From: Flavobacteriaceae bacterium GSB9 | GTDB lineage: Bacteria; Bacteroidota; Bacteroidia; Flavobacteriales; Flavobacteriaceae | Direction of reading: 5' to 3' | Assembly: GCA_022749295.1 (NCBI GenBank) | Contig: CP062007.1 | Coordinates: 1,674,001 to 1,738,000 of the forward strand | Length of the DNA: 64,000 nt | Shown: positions 45,134 through 55,099 of the stretch, piece after piece | Position numbering within the stretch: position 1 is the stretch's first letter | Layout of the letters: each line of letters opens with the position of its first letter | Made by a program: the position numbers and the translations under genes | Notes under the pieces: generated by a model | What the model saw: only the letters and a program-made list of their open reading frames with translations | What the model was told of the DNA's origin: nothing | The model's database searches: none

Positions 45134-48100
45134 CTAATTTATATGTTTCGACAACCTTAATATATCGCCAAAAACACCTCTGGCCGTAACTTCGGCTCCT
45201 GCTCCGGCGCCTTGAATAACAATGGGCTGTTCGCCGTAACTTTCAGTAAAAATTTCAAAAATAGCATCGCTGCCTTTTACGTGGCCCAAAGTACTATCTT
45301 CGGGAATGGACACCAATTTTACTTCTAAAGTTCCTTTGTCTTTTGAAAGGTCTCCACTTAAATCACCAACGTAACGCAACACATGTCCAGGTTTTTGATC
45401 TTGTTTTATTTGCTGATACTGCGCATCCAACACATTAAGCTGACTTAAAAACTCTTCAACGGAAATGTTTTGGTAGGCTTCAGGTATTAAATTTTGAACC
45501 GTAACATCTTCAAATTCATTTTGTAAATCCAACTCCCTAGCAAGAATTAATAGCTTCCTCGCCACATCGTTTCCAGAAAAATCTTCACGTGGATCAGGCT
45601 CGGTAAAGCCTTTATTAATCGTTTCCTGTATAATTACGCTGAATGGTTTGTCTTGTACCGAAAAATTATTGAACAAATAACTTAATGTCCCGGAAAACAC
45701 CCCACGAATTCTGGTTATATTTTCGCCCGATTCGTGCAGTAACTTAATAGTATCAATTAACGGCAAACCTGCACCAACAGTTGTTTCGTAAAGATACTGT
45801 TTATTGTGCTCTTTTAGTTGGAGTCGCAAATCTCTGTAAAAATCGTGCGAAATGGTATTGGCCACTTTGTTTGACGACACCAAATCAAAACCGGCTTCAA
45901 CTAAAGGCACATAGTTGTTATAAAATGTTGAACTTGCCGTATTATCAACTGCTATTAAATTTTCTAAGTGATGGTTTTTTGCAAATGTGATGATATCGTC
46001 TATTGACAAATCACTATCCACTTTGGCAATATCGGTTTTCCAAGTTTTAGTCGCTCCGTTTTTATTCAAAAGTACTTGTTTGGAGTTTGCAATAGCAAAA
46101 ACATTAAGGTTTATGCCCCTTCGGTTTTCTATATCTTCTTTAGATTTTAAAATTTGATTGATTAAGGCCCCTCCTACACCTCCGTGGCCAAAAATGGCAA
46201 TATTAATCTTTTTGGAAATCCCAAAAACCTCACCATGAATAACGTTAACTGCCTTATGAAGCTGGGACTTTTTCACCACCAAACTTACGTTTTTACCTGT
46301 TACGGTATTATTGAAAAGCAACGGCGTAATTTGGTTTTTAATCAATGCATTGAATGGTTTGTGGAACGAACTCAACTCAATGCCCACAATGGAAATCACT
46401 GAAACATCGTCAACCACATCAATTTTATTAACGTCTTGCGAATAAAAATCGCTTTCAAATTCACGCTCCAATGCAATAACCGCTTGCGTCGCTTGGTTAG
46501 CGTCTATTATAAGGCCAATTCCTCGTTCTGACGACCCTTGCGATACAATGCTTACACTTATGCCATGGTTACCTAGCGCTCCAAAAATTCGGGCATCAAC
46601 ACCGCTCTTGCCTAAAAGTCCGCGGCCTTCCAAATTCAACAGTGCCACATCATCTAAAACCGATAATGAAGTTACTTCCTTTGTACTCGGCTTTGCTGTA
46701 ATTAGCGTACCCTCATCATCAGGATTAAAGGTATTTAAAATACGAAGGTTAATATTTTTTTCAACCAACGGAATAATGGTTTTGGCATGCAATACCGACG
46801 TACCAAAATTAGCCAATTCGTTAGCCTCACCATACGAAAGCTCACGTATTTGCTGCGCATCGGCAACTAAACTAGGATCGGCTGTATAAATACCATTAAC
46901 GTGAGTGTAATTTTGTAATTCTTCGGCATCTAAAAAATTGGCCAATAGTGCCGCTGTGTAATTGCTACCATTTCTTCCCAACGTGGTAGTCTCGTTTTTT
47001 AAATTTGAAGCAATAAACCCTGTAACCACATTTACCACATCTCTATTGGCTTTAAAATACGCCTCAGTATTTTCTTTTGATAACTTTGAGAGCGGTTGTG
47101 CATTACCAAAGGATTCGTCTGTTTTTATCAACTCTCGGGCATCTGTAGCCTTTGCCTTAACGCCATGTTCGTTCAATAAATTGGCTATAAGCTTGACCGA
47201 CAACAATTCCCCTTGAGCTAAAATATTGTCTTTGGTTTTTTTACTGTAGTCGCGCAACAGGCTAACCCCCTCAAAAAGTTTATCGAGCACAGAAAACTCT
47301 TCCGAAAAATCGATAGTTTCTGAAGGTTCTGCTTGGTATGCCTTAAACGCTTCCAAGGCCTCTTGATAAGGTTTTCCTTTTAGGGCTTTGTTTAAAATGG
47401 ATTCTAAATCATCTGTAGCCGAGCCCCTGGCCGAAACTACGACACTAATACGCTCACCTGCACTTACCTTATCTTCTATAATTGAAAGTACCGTTTCCAA
47501 ACCTTTGCCGTTGGCCAACGATTTACCCCCAAATTTTAATACTTTCATTCTTTTTCTTTTAGAATCTGGCACAAAAATGCCTTCAATTATTTTTTCCAAT
47601 TGCTCGTACTCCATTAAAAAAGCATCGTGTCCATGCACCGAGTGTATCTCGTTATACGTTACATTTGGATTTGTTAACGCTAACTGTTTATGCGTTTCGC
47701 GGTTTTCTTCGGCCGTAAAAAACAAATCGGAATCCACACCAATAATATGGATGTTTGCCTTTATGTTGTCCAGCACATTAAAATCATCAGAACGTCCTTT
47801 GGTTACGTCGATGGTTTTTAGCAATTGGTTCATCAATTTATAGGCTGAAAGCTGAAAACGCTCTTGCAATTTTTTTCCGTGGTGAAGCAACCAGCTTTCA
47901 ACATTAAAAATTTCCAAATCCTCATTCTTGGAGCGCTTAAAACGTTCTTTAAACGATTCTGGCGTTCGGTAACACAACATAGCATGCATGCGCGCATCGT
48001 GTACCGGATTTTTGGAATTCAAAAGGAACTGTTCCTGAATTTGGCAGTTGGCAATTAGCCAATCGGTAGATTTCCAATCGGTGGCTACGGTAATTAAATG

Positions 48101-48532
48101 CTCTGTAAAATCGGGCTTGTTCACAGCCATTTCCCAAGCAATACCGCCTCCTAAAGAACCTCCAATAGTGGCAAACACCTTATCAACCTGCAATTCTTTC
48201 AACCCAATTAAAAACATATTGGCTACATCTCTAGCTACAAAATCTTTGTAGTTTGTAATGACAAAACCATCGTAACCGTTCCCGGGAATGTTGAATGCCA
48301 AAATGGTATAAAGCTTTGTGTCGATAACTTTTCCGGGGCCAATTAAATCTTTCCACCAGCCGTCTTCACCAGCCACATTACTGTTTCCAGTAAGCGCATG
48401 ATTCACCAAAATTAAAGGTGCCGTACCCAAATTTTGACCGAATACTTGGTAGCTGAGCTTGATTTCAGGAACAAGCACACCGTTTTCGGTCGTGTAATTT
48501 TTTAATTTGATATGTTGCAATTGATGCTCCAA
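45134..48532 (-). CDS. Fused homoserine O-acetyltransferase - aspartokinase - homoserine dehydrogenase
   Basis: 1132 residues in one frame. Residues 1-322 are a MetX-type alpha/beta hydrolase: GGSLGGG nucleophile elbow near Ser125, Asp in GVDSDLFF, His in SVHGHDAF. Residue 329 begins MKVLKFGGKSLANG, the aspartokinase (to about 770, with ACT region SVSIVSQGSSERGIG). From about 775 IAIFGHGGVGGALINQ opens homoserine dehydrogenase (ending near 1132). Three steps at the aspartate-homoserine branch are therefore joined to the first committed step to methionine. The Met at 329 could also be an internal start. Follows metY, under the same riboswitch, with a hairpin between. Confidence 0.92.
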   Translation of the reverse strand: MEHQLQHIKLKNYTTENGVLVPEIKLSYQVFGQNLGTAPLILVNHALTGNSNVAGEDGWWKDLIGPGKVIDTKLYTILAFNIPGNGYDGFVITNYKDFVARDVANMFLIGLKELQVDKVFATIGGSLGGGIAWEMAVNKPDFTEHLITVATDWKSTDWLIANCQIQEQFLLNSKNPVHDARMHAMLCYRTPESFKERFKRSKNEDLEIFNVESWLLHHGKKLQERFQLSAYKLMNQLLKTIDVTKGRSDDFNVLDNIKANIHIIGVDSDLFFTAEENRETHKQLALTNPNVTYNEIHSVHGHDAFLMEYEQLEKIIEGIFVPDSKRKRMKVLKFGGKSLANGKGLETVLSIIEDKVSAGERISVVVSARGSATDDLESILNKALKGKPYQEALEAFKAYQAEPSETIDFSEEFSVLDKLFEGVSLLRDYSKKTKDNILAQGELLSVKLIANLLNEHGVKAKATDARELIKTDESFGNAQPLSKLSKENTEAYFKANRDVVNVVTGFIASNLKNETTTLGRNGSNYTAALLANFLDAEELQNYTHVNGIYTADPSLVADAQQIRELSYGEANELANFGTSVLHAKTIIPLVEKNINLRILNTFNPDDEGTLITAKPSTKEVTSLSVLDDVALLNLEGRGLLGKSGVDARIFGALGNHGISVSIVSQGSSERGIGLIIDANQATQAVIALEREFESDFYSQDVNKIDVVDDVSVISIVGIELSSFHKPFNALIKNQITPLLFNNTVTGKNVSLVVKKSQLHKAVNVIHGEVFGISKKINIAIFGHGGVGGALINQILKSKEDIENRRGINLNVFAIANSKQVLLNKNGATKTWKTDIAKVDSDLSIDDIITFAKNHHLENLIAVDNTASSTFYNNYVPLVEAGFDLVSSNKVANTISHDFYRDLRLQLKEHNKQYLYETTVGAGLPLIDTIKLLHESGENITRIRGVFSGTLSYLFNNFSVQDKPFSVIIQETINKGFTEPDPREDFSGNDVARKLLILARELDLQNEFEDVTVQNLIPEAYQNISVEEFLSQLNVLDAQYQQIKQDQKPGHVLRYVGDLSGDLSKDKGTLEVKLVSIPEDSTLGHVKGSDAIFEIFTESYGEQPIVIQGAGAGAEVTARGVFGDILRLSKHIN

Positions 48533-48547
48533 ATTTTACTGATTTTA

Positions 48548-48581
48548 ATAAACGCCACCAAACCTGTTTGATGGCGTTTAT
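48548..48581 (-). terminator. Long hairpin between metY and the metX-thrA fusion
   Basis: A stem of about 15 bp (ATAAACGCCAtCAAAC and GTTTGgTGGCGTTTAT on the minus strand, one T-G pair) with a tiny loop. No T-run follows beyond TTTATT, so it may be a partial terminator or an mRNA stabiliser tuning the fusion relative to metY. Confidence 0.55.
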
Positions 48582-48585
48582 AGAT

Positions 48586-49860
48586 TTATATTTTGCTAAA
48601 AGCTCCTTTTAAATCGGCTTTTAAGTCGTCGACATCTTCAATTCCTACAGATAATCTTATTAAATCTGCTGTTACTCCCGCAGACTCTTGCTGTTCTTCT
48701 GTCAACTGCTGGTGTGTTGTACTCGCCGGGTGAATAATTAATGATTTTGTATCACCAATGTTTGCTAATAGTGAAAATAATTTCGTGTTATCTGAAATGG
48801 TCTTAGCCGCTTCAAATCCGCCTTTTGCACCAAAGGTAACCACACTGCTCTGTCCTTTTGGCAAATACTTATCGGCCAAAGCTTTGTATTTACTACTTTC
48901 CAACCCAGGGTAATTCACCCAAGCCACTTCAGGTTGTTGCTCTAACCATTTAGCCAATTCCAATGCGTTTTCGCTATGTTGTTTTATACGAACTGGTAAG
49001 GTTTCCAAACCTTGAATAATATTGAAGGCATTTGTTGGACTCAGGGCACCACCAAAATCTCTTAAGCCTTCTAAAATTAATTTAAACGTGTATGCGGCTT
49101 CACCCAATGCTTCGCTGTACACTAAGCCGTGATAACCGGCTGAAGGCTCAGTGAATTCTGGGAATTTTCCGTTGGTCCAATCAAAAGTACCGGCATCAAT
49201 AATGGCCCCGCCAAGCGACGTACCCTGACCACCTATGTACTTAGTTAAGGAATGGATTACAATATTTGCCCCATGTTCAATAGGATTCAACAATGCTGGT
49301 GTAGCAACGGTATTATCTACAATAAACGGTACTCCTGCTACTTTTGCATGTACTGAAATGGCATTTAAATCCAACACATCTAATTTCGGGTTTCCTAAGG
49401 ATTCCACAAAAAATGCTCTGGTATTGTCTTGTACCGCTTGGGCAAAATTATCTGGATTATCGGCATCTACAAAGGTTGTTGTAATACCCAACCTTGGTAA
49501 GGTTACGTTTAAAAGGTTGTACGTTCCCCCATATAAACTGCTTGAAGCTACAATATGGTCACCTGCTTTCAATAGAGTCAGTAACCCAGTTGATATGGCC
49601 GCTGTTCCAGATGCAAAAACTACGGCACCAATACCACCTTCTACAGCTGCCAAACGCTCTTGTAAAATCTGGTTTGTGGGATTATTTAACCGTGTATAAA
49701 TAAAGCCCAGTTCTTTTAGGGCAAATAAATTCGCTGCATGGTCTGTATTATTAAACACATAAGATGTTGTTTGGTAAATAGGCACAGCTCTGGTTCCAGC
49801 ATTAGTGGTTACATCGTGGCCCGCATGTAAGGCGTTTGTTGCTAATTTGTTTTCACTCAT
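48586..49860 (-). CDS. metY: O-acetylhomoserine sulfhydrylase
   Basis: 424 residues. Makes homocysteine from O-acetylhomoserine and sulfide. PLP lysine in HSLTKYIGGQGTSLGG; TNALHAGHDVTTNAGTRAVP at the start and IHPASTTHQQLTEEQQ near the end are typical of MetY, including the extra length relative to MetZ. First gene after the second SAM-I riboswitch; its substrate is made by the fusion protein encoded next. Confidence 0.95.
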   Translation of the reverse strand: MSENKLATNALHAGHDVTTNAGTRAVPIYQTTSYVFNNTDHAANLFALKELGFIYTRLNNPTNQILQERLAAVEGGIGAVVFASGTAAISTGLLTLLKAGDHIVASSSLYGGTYNLLNVTLPRLGITTTFVDADNPDNFAQAVQDNTRAFFVESLGNPKLDVLDLNAISVHAKVAGVPFIVDNTVATPALLNPIEHGANIVIHSLTKYIGGQGTSLGGAIIDAGTFDWTNGKFPEFTEPSAGYHGLVYSEALGEAAYTFKLILEGLRDFGGALSPTNAFNIIQGLETLPVRIKQHSENALELAKWLEQQPEVAWVNYPGLESSKYKALADKYLPKGQSSVVTFGAKGGFEAAKTISDNTKLFSLLANIGDTKSLIIHPASTTHQQLTEEQQESAGVTADLIRLSVGIEDVDDLKADLKGAFSKI

Positions 49861-49974
49861 TTTTCTAGTTTTTTCTTATTATGATTTAATTAAAAAAGCC
49901 AATGCACTTTAAAAAGCGTACTTAATAGAAAAATGTTACAAAGAATTTAAAACTACAGAAAGCAATTTTTTTAG

Positions 49975-50093
49975 GTTATCTATCCGATCGTGCTCTATAT
50001 TAGGGTAGAACGGGGTAGAATGTAGCACCTTCTTTACAGATAAAGGGTTGCTAAGGCTTCATAGGGTCTAATCCCTCCACCTTTCTTGATAAC
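49975..50093 (-). promoter_or_regulatory. SAM-I (S-box) riboswitch ahead of metY
   Basis: On the minus strand GTTATCAAGAAAGG, GGAGGGATTAGACCC, ATGAAGCCTTAGCAACC and GGTGCTACATTC follow the S-box core; P1 is closed by GTTATC (50093-50088) and GATAAC (49980-49975). Nearly identical in core to the metH copy. About 115 bases separate it from the metY ATG; no clear intrinsic terminator is seen there. Confidence 0.92.
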
Positions 50094-50190
50094 ATTTCAA
50101 TAAGTGTTTGAACTTTATGAATGCAAATATTCGTTCAGAAAAAGTTAATATCCAAATTTTTTATAGAGAAATTTTTGTTTTTGCCAAAGA

Positions 50191-51744
50191 TTAATGCTTT
50201 TCGTGCCGCCTTTCATGAAATTTATTTCTTATAACTAATCCAATTGGCCTGTTCTGAATTTTAGACTCTAACCACGAAATGATATCCAAATACAAAAAGG
50301 CCCTGCTTTGGTAGGGGTCGTCTTCAAATTCCTTTAGTTTCTTATGAAGTTTGATGAATTCGTTTTTAACCTCGTGTGGATAAATATCACCCAAGCTCCT
50401 TAAAAATTTAATAAACTCTTTTTGAACTTCGTAAAGGTCTTCCATTTTGATTAAAAACTTATAAGTACTTCTAATCAAAGCATCTAAATTATAATCCAGA
50501 CCCGCTTCATAATGGGCCACAAGGTTTAAAATTCTTGAAAAGCACAACAAATCTTCCCGCATTTGTAACGACTTATTGCTTATTATCTTATCGAGAAACT
50601 GGATGCACTTTTTGTTCTCCCCAGCACCAAAATACATACTTGCTATTTTGTAGTAAAACACCATAATGTGATGTTCGTCTATACGGCTTTGGTAATTTTT
50701 CAAACGTTCTAACACCTCATCTATTAAAGGCAAACCTTCTTTAAAGCTTCCCTCTATGAAATGCAGGTTGAATTTATTATTATAGATATACAAAAAGGCG
50801 AGGCTTTCGTTATTGTCGTCAAGCGGAAACCATTTTTCTTGTGTGATCTTTTCTAATTTGTGTAATGCCGATTTAAATTTTTCATACTGGCGTAAATAAA
50901 ATAAGGCTTCCAACAAGTAATGGTTGCCTCGCAAAAAGAACACGGGGTTTAGAATTATCATGTCTTTGTTTTCATAAAACAGGTCGACCCACTTTAGCGC
51001 ATACTTGTAACAGGACAAAAAATCGACCGTTAGAAAACTATACCACAAATACGATTTGTACAGCCACAATTTCTCTCTAAAACCTAACTTGTTGATGTCG
51101 TACTTTGGCAGCCTGTCGTTAAAATACTGGGTTATAATTTTATGTTCTTCGTCGTTTTTTATATAGCCCGTTTTTAAAAACAAACCATAAAGTTGCAACG
51201 AAAGGTTAGATAGCTTACTGGCCAATACATTTTGTTGGCTTAACTCCTTAGCTTGGATAGAAAGCTCGTCGGCCCTATTACTCAAGCTCCTTGTTATGTA
51301 TTGCGACTCAATGACCTTCTCCAGTTCAACAATTTCGTAGGCCACATTTTTTTCTTCATGCGAAATAGCCAAATTCTTGGCCTTGTCCAAAATCTTTAAA
51401 CTTTGCTTATAAAGTCCTTTGTGATAGAGTATTGTAGCAAAATCTAACTGTTCGCGTATTTGGATCCTAACATTTTGATGTGACGGATTCAACCTCAAGC
51501 TAATCAGGATTTGTTTGTACAAATGCGCTTTTAGGTTAGATAACTGCTGCTTTTTAACAATGCCTTTTTTAAGGATAGCGGCCTCATCGTAGACCGAAAG
51601 CTTATCTAAAATGTTAAAAAGCATCAAAAACTTAGAATCTTCATTAACCCCTAATCGACCAACATAAAGCTTAAATTGTCTTTTTTCAGACTTCGAGAGG
51701 GACTTTACCAAAACAAACAAATTATCTTTTAGCTCTTTTGTCAT
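50191..51744 (-). CDS. Helical-repeat (TPR-like) protein, unknown function
   Basis: 517 residues. Opens MTKELKDNLFVLVKSLSKSEKRQFKLYV and is almost entirely helical, with paired amphipathic helices (e.g. ATILYHKGLYKQSLKILDKAKNL split over two helices, KIASMYFGAGENKKCIQFLDKI) like TPR units. No signal peptide, enzyme motif or membrane helix. Conserved-looking but I cannot assign a role. Divergent from leuA, not obviously part of the methionine unit. Confidence 0.75.
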   Translation of the reverse strand: MTKELKDNLFVLVKSLSKSEKRQFKLYVGRLGVNEDSKFLMLFNILDKLSVYDEAAILKKGIVKKQQLSNLKAHLYKQILISLRLNPSHQNVRIQIREQLDFATILYHKGLYKQSLKILDKAKNLAISHEEKNVAYEIVELEKVIESQYITRSLSNRADELSIQAKELSQQNVLASKLSNLSLQLYGLFLKTGYIKNDEEHKIITQYFNDRLPKYDINKLGFREKLWLYKSYLWYSFLTVDFLSCYKYALKWVDLFYENKDMIILNPVFFLRGNHYLLEALFYLRQYEKFKSALHKLEKITQEKWFPLDDNNESLAFLYIYNNKFNLHFIEGSFKEGLPLIDEVLERLKNYQSRIDEHHIMVFYYKIASMYFGAGENKKCIQFLDKIISNKSLQMREDLLCFSRILNLVAHYEAGLDYNLDALIRSTYKFLIKMEDLYEVQKEFIKFLRSLGDIYPHEVKNEFIKLHKKLKEFEDDPYQSRAFLYLDIISWLESKIQNRPIGLVIRNKFHERRHEKH

Positions 51745-51893
51745 AGTTACAATTATTGATTCATAATTCTGATTTTCAGGTTTTTAACAAAACATCACAA
51801 GGCTTAAACATCGTAAAAACTATTTATTGAATTCTGTATTTTAGAAACCAAAATATACATTCGTAAAACAAAAAGAAAATATATTTTAATTAA

Positions 51894-53069
51894 ATGTCTG
51901 ATAACAAAGTACAAATTTTTGACACAACGCTAAGAGATGGAGAGCAAGTACCTGGTTGTAAGCTTAATACCGACCAAAAATTAATCATAGCCGAACAGCT
52001 TGATAAATTAGGTGTTGATATTATTGAAGCTGGTTTCCCGGTATCTAGCCCTGGAGATTTTAAATCGGTTGAAGCCATTTCAAAAATTGTAAAAAACGCA
52101 ACGGTTTGTGGTTTAACACGTTCTGTAGAGAACGATATTAAAGTGGCTGCCGAAGCTTTGAAACATGCCAAGACACCAAGAATCCATACGGGTATTGGTA
52201 CTTCAGATTCTCATATTAAATATAAGTTTAAATCTAACAGAGAGGCTATTATTGAGCGTGCCGTAAGAGCGGTTAGTTTTGCTAAAACTTTTGTGGAAGA
52301 TGTAGAGTTTTATGCTGAAGATGCAGGCAGGACAGATAACGATTATTTGGCTCAGATTTGTGAAGAGGTCATAAAAGCTGGTGCAACGGTATTAAATATT
52401 CCAGACACCACTGGATATTGCCTACCCAATGAATATGGTAACAAAATAAAATACCTTAAAGAAAACGTAAAAGGTATTGATAAAGCCATTTTATCTTGCC
52501 ACTGCCACAACGACCTTGGTTTAGCCACTGCAAACTCCATAGAGGGTGTAATCAATGGTGCCCGCCAAATAGAATGTACCATTAACGGTATTGGTGAGCG
52601 TGCAGGTAATACGGCCCTAGAAGAAGTGGTTATGATTTTAAGACAGCATCCTTACTTGAATTTAGATACTAATATAAAATCTGAAATGCTTTATGGTTTA
52701 AGCCAATTGGTTTCAGATAACATGGGTATCTATACCCAGCCTAATAAAGCTATTGTTGGAGCGAATGCCTTTGCACACAGTTCTGGAATTCACCAAGATG
52801 GGGTTATTAAAAATCGCGAAACTTACGAAATTATAGACCCAAAAGATGTTGGTGTTACCGAATCGGCCATCGTATTAACAGCCCGAAGTGGTAGAGCGGC
52901 TTTAGCTTATAGAGCAAAAAATATTGGATACGAGTTAACGAAGCTACAATTGGATGAAATCTATGCTAATTTCTTAGATTTTGCCGATACAAAAAAGGAA
53001 GTTGACGATAACGATATTCATCATATTATAGAAAACAGCAAAGTATATAAAGAAATCACTTCTGCTTAA
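51894..53069 (+). CDS. leuA: 2-isopropylmalate synthase, short form
   Basis: 391 residues. Condenses acetyl-CoA with 2-oxoisovalerate in leucine synthesis. [15 protein letters not shown] (metal Asp, catalytic Arg), [15 protein letters not shown] (metal His residues) and [13 protein letters not shown] are present. The C-terminal regulatory domain that binds leucine in the 520-residue form is missing, so feedback must work another way. An R-citramalate or homocitrate activity is less likely given leuB next. Start ATG fits. Confidence 0.93.
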   Translation: MSDNKVQIFDTTLRDGEQVPGCKLNTDQKLIIAEQLDKLGVDIIEAGFPVSSPGDFKSVEAISKIVKNATVCGLTRSVENDIKVAAEALKHAKTPRIHTGIGTSDSHIKYKFKSNREAIIERAVRAVSFAKTFVEDVEFYAEDAGRTDNDYLAQICEEVIKAGATVLNIPDTTGYCLPNEYGNKIKYLKENVKGIDKAILSCHCHNDLGLATANSIEGVINGARQIECTINGIGERAGNTALEEVVMILRQHPYLNLDTNIKSEMLYGLSQLVSDNMGIYTQPNKAIVGANAFAHSSGIHQDGVIKNRETYEIIDPKDVGVTESAIVLTARSGRAALAYRAKNIGYELTKLQLDEIYANFLDFADTKKEVDDNDIHHIIENSKVYKEITSA

Positions 53070-53084
53070 ACAAGTAAATACGAA

Positions 53085-54203
53085 ATGAAGTTAAATATTG
53101 CCGTTTTACCTGGCGATGGTATAGGCCCAGAAGTTATAGCTCAAGCCGTTAAGGTTTTGAAAGCTATTGCTATGGAATTTAATCACGTATTTACTTTCGA
53201 AAACGGTTTGGTTGGTGCCAGTGCAATCGATAAAACAGGCAAAGCCCTACCACAAGAAACCATCGATCTTTGTAAAAAATCTGACGCTGTACTGTTTGGA
53301 GCCATAGGAAAAACATCGTACGATTTAGATCCCGATGCCAAAATTAGACCAGAACAAGGCCTTTTAGGCATCCGAAAAGCATTGGGTTTACATACAAACA
53401 TTAGGCCTATCATTGCTTATAACGATTTATTAAGCAAATCATCACTTAAAGTCAGACAAATTAAAGACACAAACATTCTCATTTACCGCGAGTTAACCAG
53501 TGGCATATATTTTGGAGAACGGACATTAAGTGAAGATGGCAACACAGCCTCGGATGTTTGCACATACCATCGGTTTGAAATTGAACGTATTGCCCACCAA
53601 GCCTTTAAGGCGGCACAAACAAGAAAGCGTAAATTAGCTTTAGTTGATAAAGCGAACGTTTTGGAAAGTTCAAGGCTTTGGAGGCGTGTGGTTCAAGAAA
53701 TAGCACCGCAATACCCCGATGTAAGAGTTAATTATCTATACATTGATAATGCAGCGATGGAACTCATTATCCGTCCAAGACAATTTGATGTTATATTAAC
53801 CGAAAATATGTTCGGAGATATCCTGTCGGAAGAAGCGAGTGTAATTGTAGGTTCTATAGGCCTTCTAGCTTCAGCATCTGTAGGTGATGAGCATGCCATG
53901 TTTGAGCCTATTCACGGGGCTTACACCAAAGCGGCCAACAAAGGTATTGCCAACCCCATTGCTTCAATTTTGTCGGCAGCCATGCTGTTAGATCATTTCG
54001 GACTCGATGAAGAAGCTGCCTTGGTAAGGGAAGGTGTAGATAAATCTCTAAAACTACACATCACCACTCCCGATTTAAACAACAAATACGACAATATAAG
54101 CACCACAAAAGTGGGCGATTTTATTGAAGACTTTATCAATAATCCGGATGAGACCAATTTAAACTTTACTAACATACATTTAGGACAGTCCACGATTATT
54201 TAA
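53085..54203 (+). CDS. leuB: 3-isopropylmalate dehydrogenase
   Basis: 372 residues. VLPGDGIGPEV, YRELTSGIYFGER, DKANVLESSRLWR, ENMFGDILSEEAS and EPIHGA are diagnostic. It follows leuA by 15 bases as a two-gene operon; leuC and leuD are not in the window. Confidence 0.96.
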   Translation: MKLNIAVLPGDGIGPEVIAQAVKVLKAIAMEFNHVFTFENGLVGASAIDKTGKALPQETIDLCKKSDAVLFGAIGKTSYDLDPDAKIRPEQGLLGIRKALGLHTNIRPIIAYNDLLSKSSLKVRQIKDTNILIYRELTSGIYFGERTLSEDGNTASDVCTYHRFEIERIAHQAFKAAQTRKRKLALVDKANVLESSRLWRRVVQEIAPQYPDVRVNYLYIDNAAMELIIRPRQFDVILTENMFGDILSEEASVIVGSIGLLASASVGDEHAMFEPIHGAYTKAANKGIANPIASILSAAMLLDHFGLDEEAALVREGVDKSLKLHITTPDLNNKYDNISTTKVGDFIEDFINNPDETNLNFTNIHLGQSTII

Positions 54204-54254
54204 TTATTTGAGTTAGTCACCAACATATTAAACTAAACATTTTTGGAAGTCCTT

Positions 54255-54285
54255 AAAAGCGCATGTAAACCATGCGCTTTTTTAA
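54255..54285 (+). terminator. leuB terminator
   Basis: AAAAGCGCATG - TAAAC - CATGCGCTTTT followed by TTAATTT, 51 bases after the leuB stop. Confidence 0.88.
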
Positions 54286-54334
54286 TTTATTGAAACTGTT
54301 GTATTTTTAAGCTGGATCAAAATTTAAAACATAA

Positions 54335-55099
54335 ATGGAATTACTAGGAATCGATATTGGCGGATCGGGAATGAAGGGTGCGATTATAAATTCAGAAACA
54401 GGAGAACTTATTACAGAACGCTTTCGGATTCCAACCCCACCATCTCGAAAACCCAAAGGCATGGCTAAAACATTTAAAGACATTGTTAATCATTTTAATT
54501 ACAAGGGCCCAATAGGATGCGGGTTTCCAAGTATTGTAAAAAATGGCGTTTGCCAAGCCAAAGGGAACCTAGATTCCAGCTGGGTAAACGTTAATGCCGA
54601 AACCTTATTTTCTGATGCTTGTGGACTACCGGTTACCGTAATTAATGATGCTGATGCAGCTGGGTATGCCGTAATGAACTACGGTATTGGAAAAGACAAA
54701 CTAGGTCTTGTTATCATCATCACTATTGGAACTGGCCTTGGAAGTGGCGCATTTTATAACGGCGAACTGATTCCTAATTTCGAATTAGGCCAAATACCCT
54801 ATAAAAAGTACAGGAAAATTGAACATTGGGCAGCGGCCTCCGTTAAAGATCGGAAAGACTTAAGCTATAAAAAATGGGGCAAACGATTTAATACTTTTCT
54901 GGAAATCGTAGAAACTGTTTTATGCCCCGATTATATTATTCTCGGTGGTGGCACATCAAAAGATTTTGATGCATTCAAAAAACGGATTACCGTCTCCACT
55001 CCCGTACTTCCTGCCGAATTAGGCAATTATGCCGGCTTAATAGGGGCAGCAGTCGCAGCTTTGCACCCCCAACAAATAAATCTTAAGCAGGAAATTTAG
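54335..55099 (+). CDS. ppgK: Polyphosphate glucokinase-like ROK protein
   Basis: 254 residues. ROK-family sugar kinase: LGIDIGGSGMKGAI phosphate motif, NDADAAGYAV (catalytic Asp) and ITIGTGLGSGAF. The segment PTPPSRKPKGMAKTF matches the polyphosphate-binding signature of PPGK, which phosphorylates glucose with polyphosphate as well as ATP. The usual CxCGxxGCxE zinc motif of other ROK proteins is absent, as in PPGK. Its 3' end overlaps argH by 17 bases. Confidence 0.85.
   Translation: MELLGIDIGGSGMKGAIINSETGELITERFRIPTPPSRKPKGMAKTFKDIVNHFNYKGPIGCGFPSIVKNGVCQAKGNLDSSWVNVNAETLFSDACGLPVTVINDADAAGYAVMNYGIGKDKLGLVIIITIGTGLGSGAFYNGELIPNFELGQIPYKKYRKIEHWAAASVKDRKDLSYKKWGKRFNTFLEIVETVLCPDYIILGGGTSKDFDAFKKRITVSTPVLPAELGNYAGLIGAAVAALHPQQINLKQEI

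Noticed and set aside
43803-49860. metZ and metY as a recent duplication
   Set aside because: They belong to clearly different subfamilies (length, PLP-lysine region and C-terminal sequence differ), so they are old paralogues.
51745-51893. Leucine leader peptide or T-box ahead of leuA
   Set aside because: No Leu-rich short frame, no terminator hairpin and no T-box core were found in the 150 bases.
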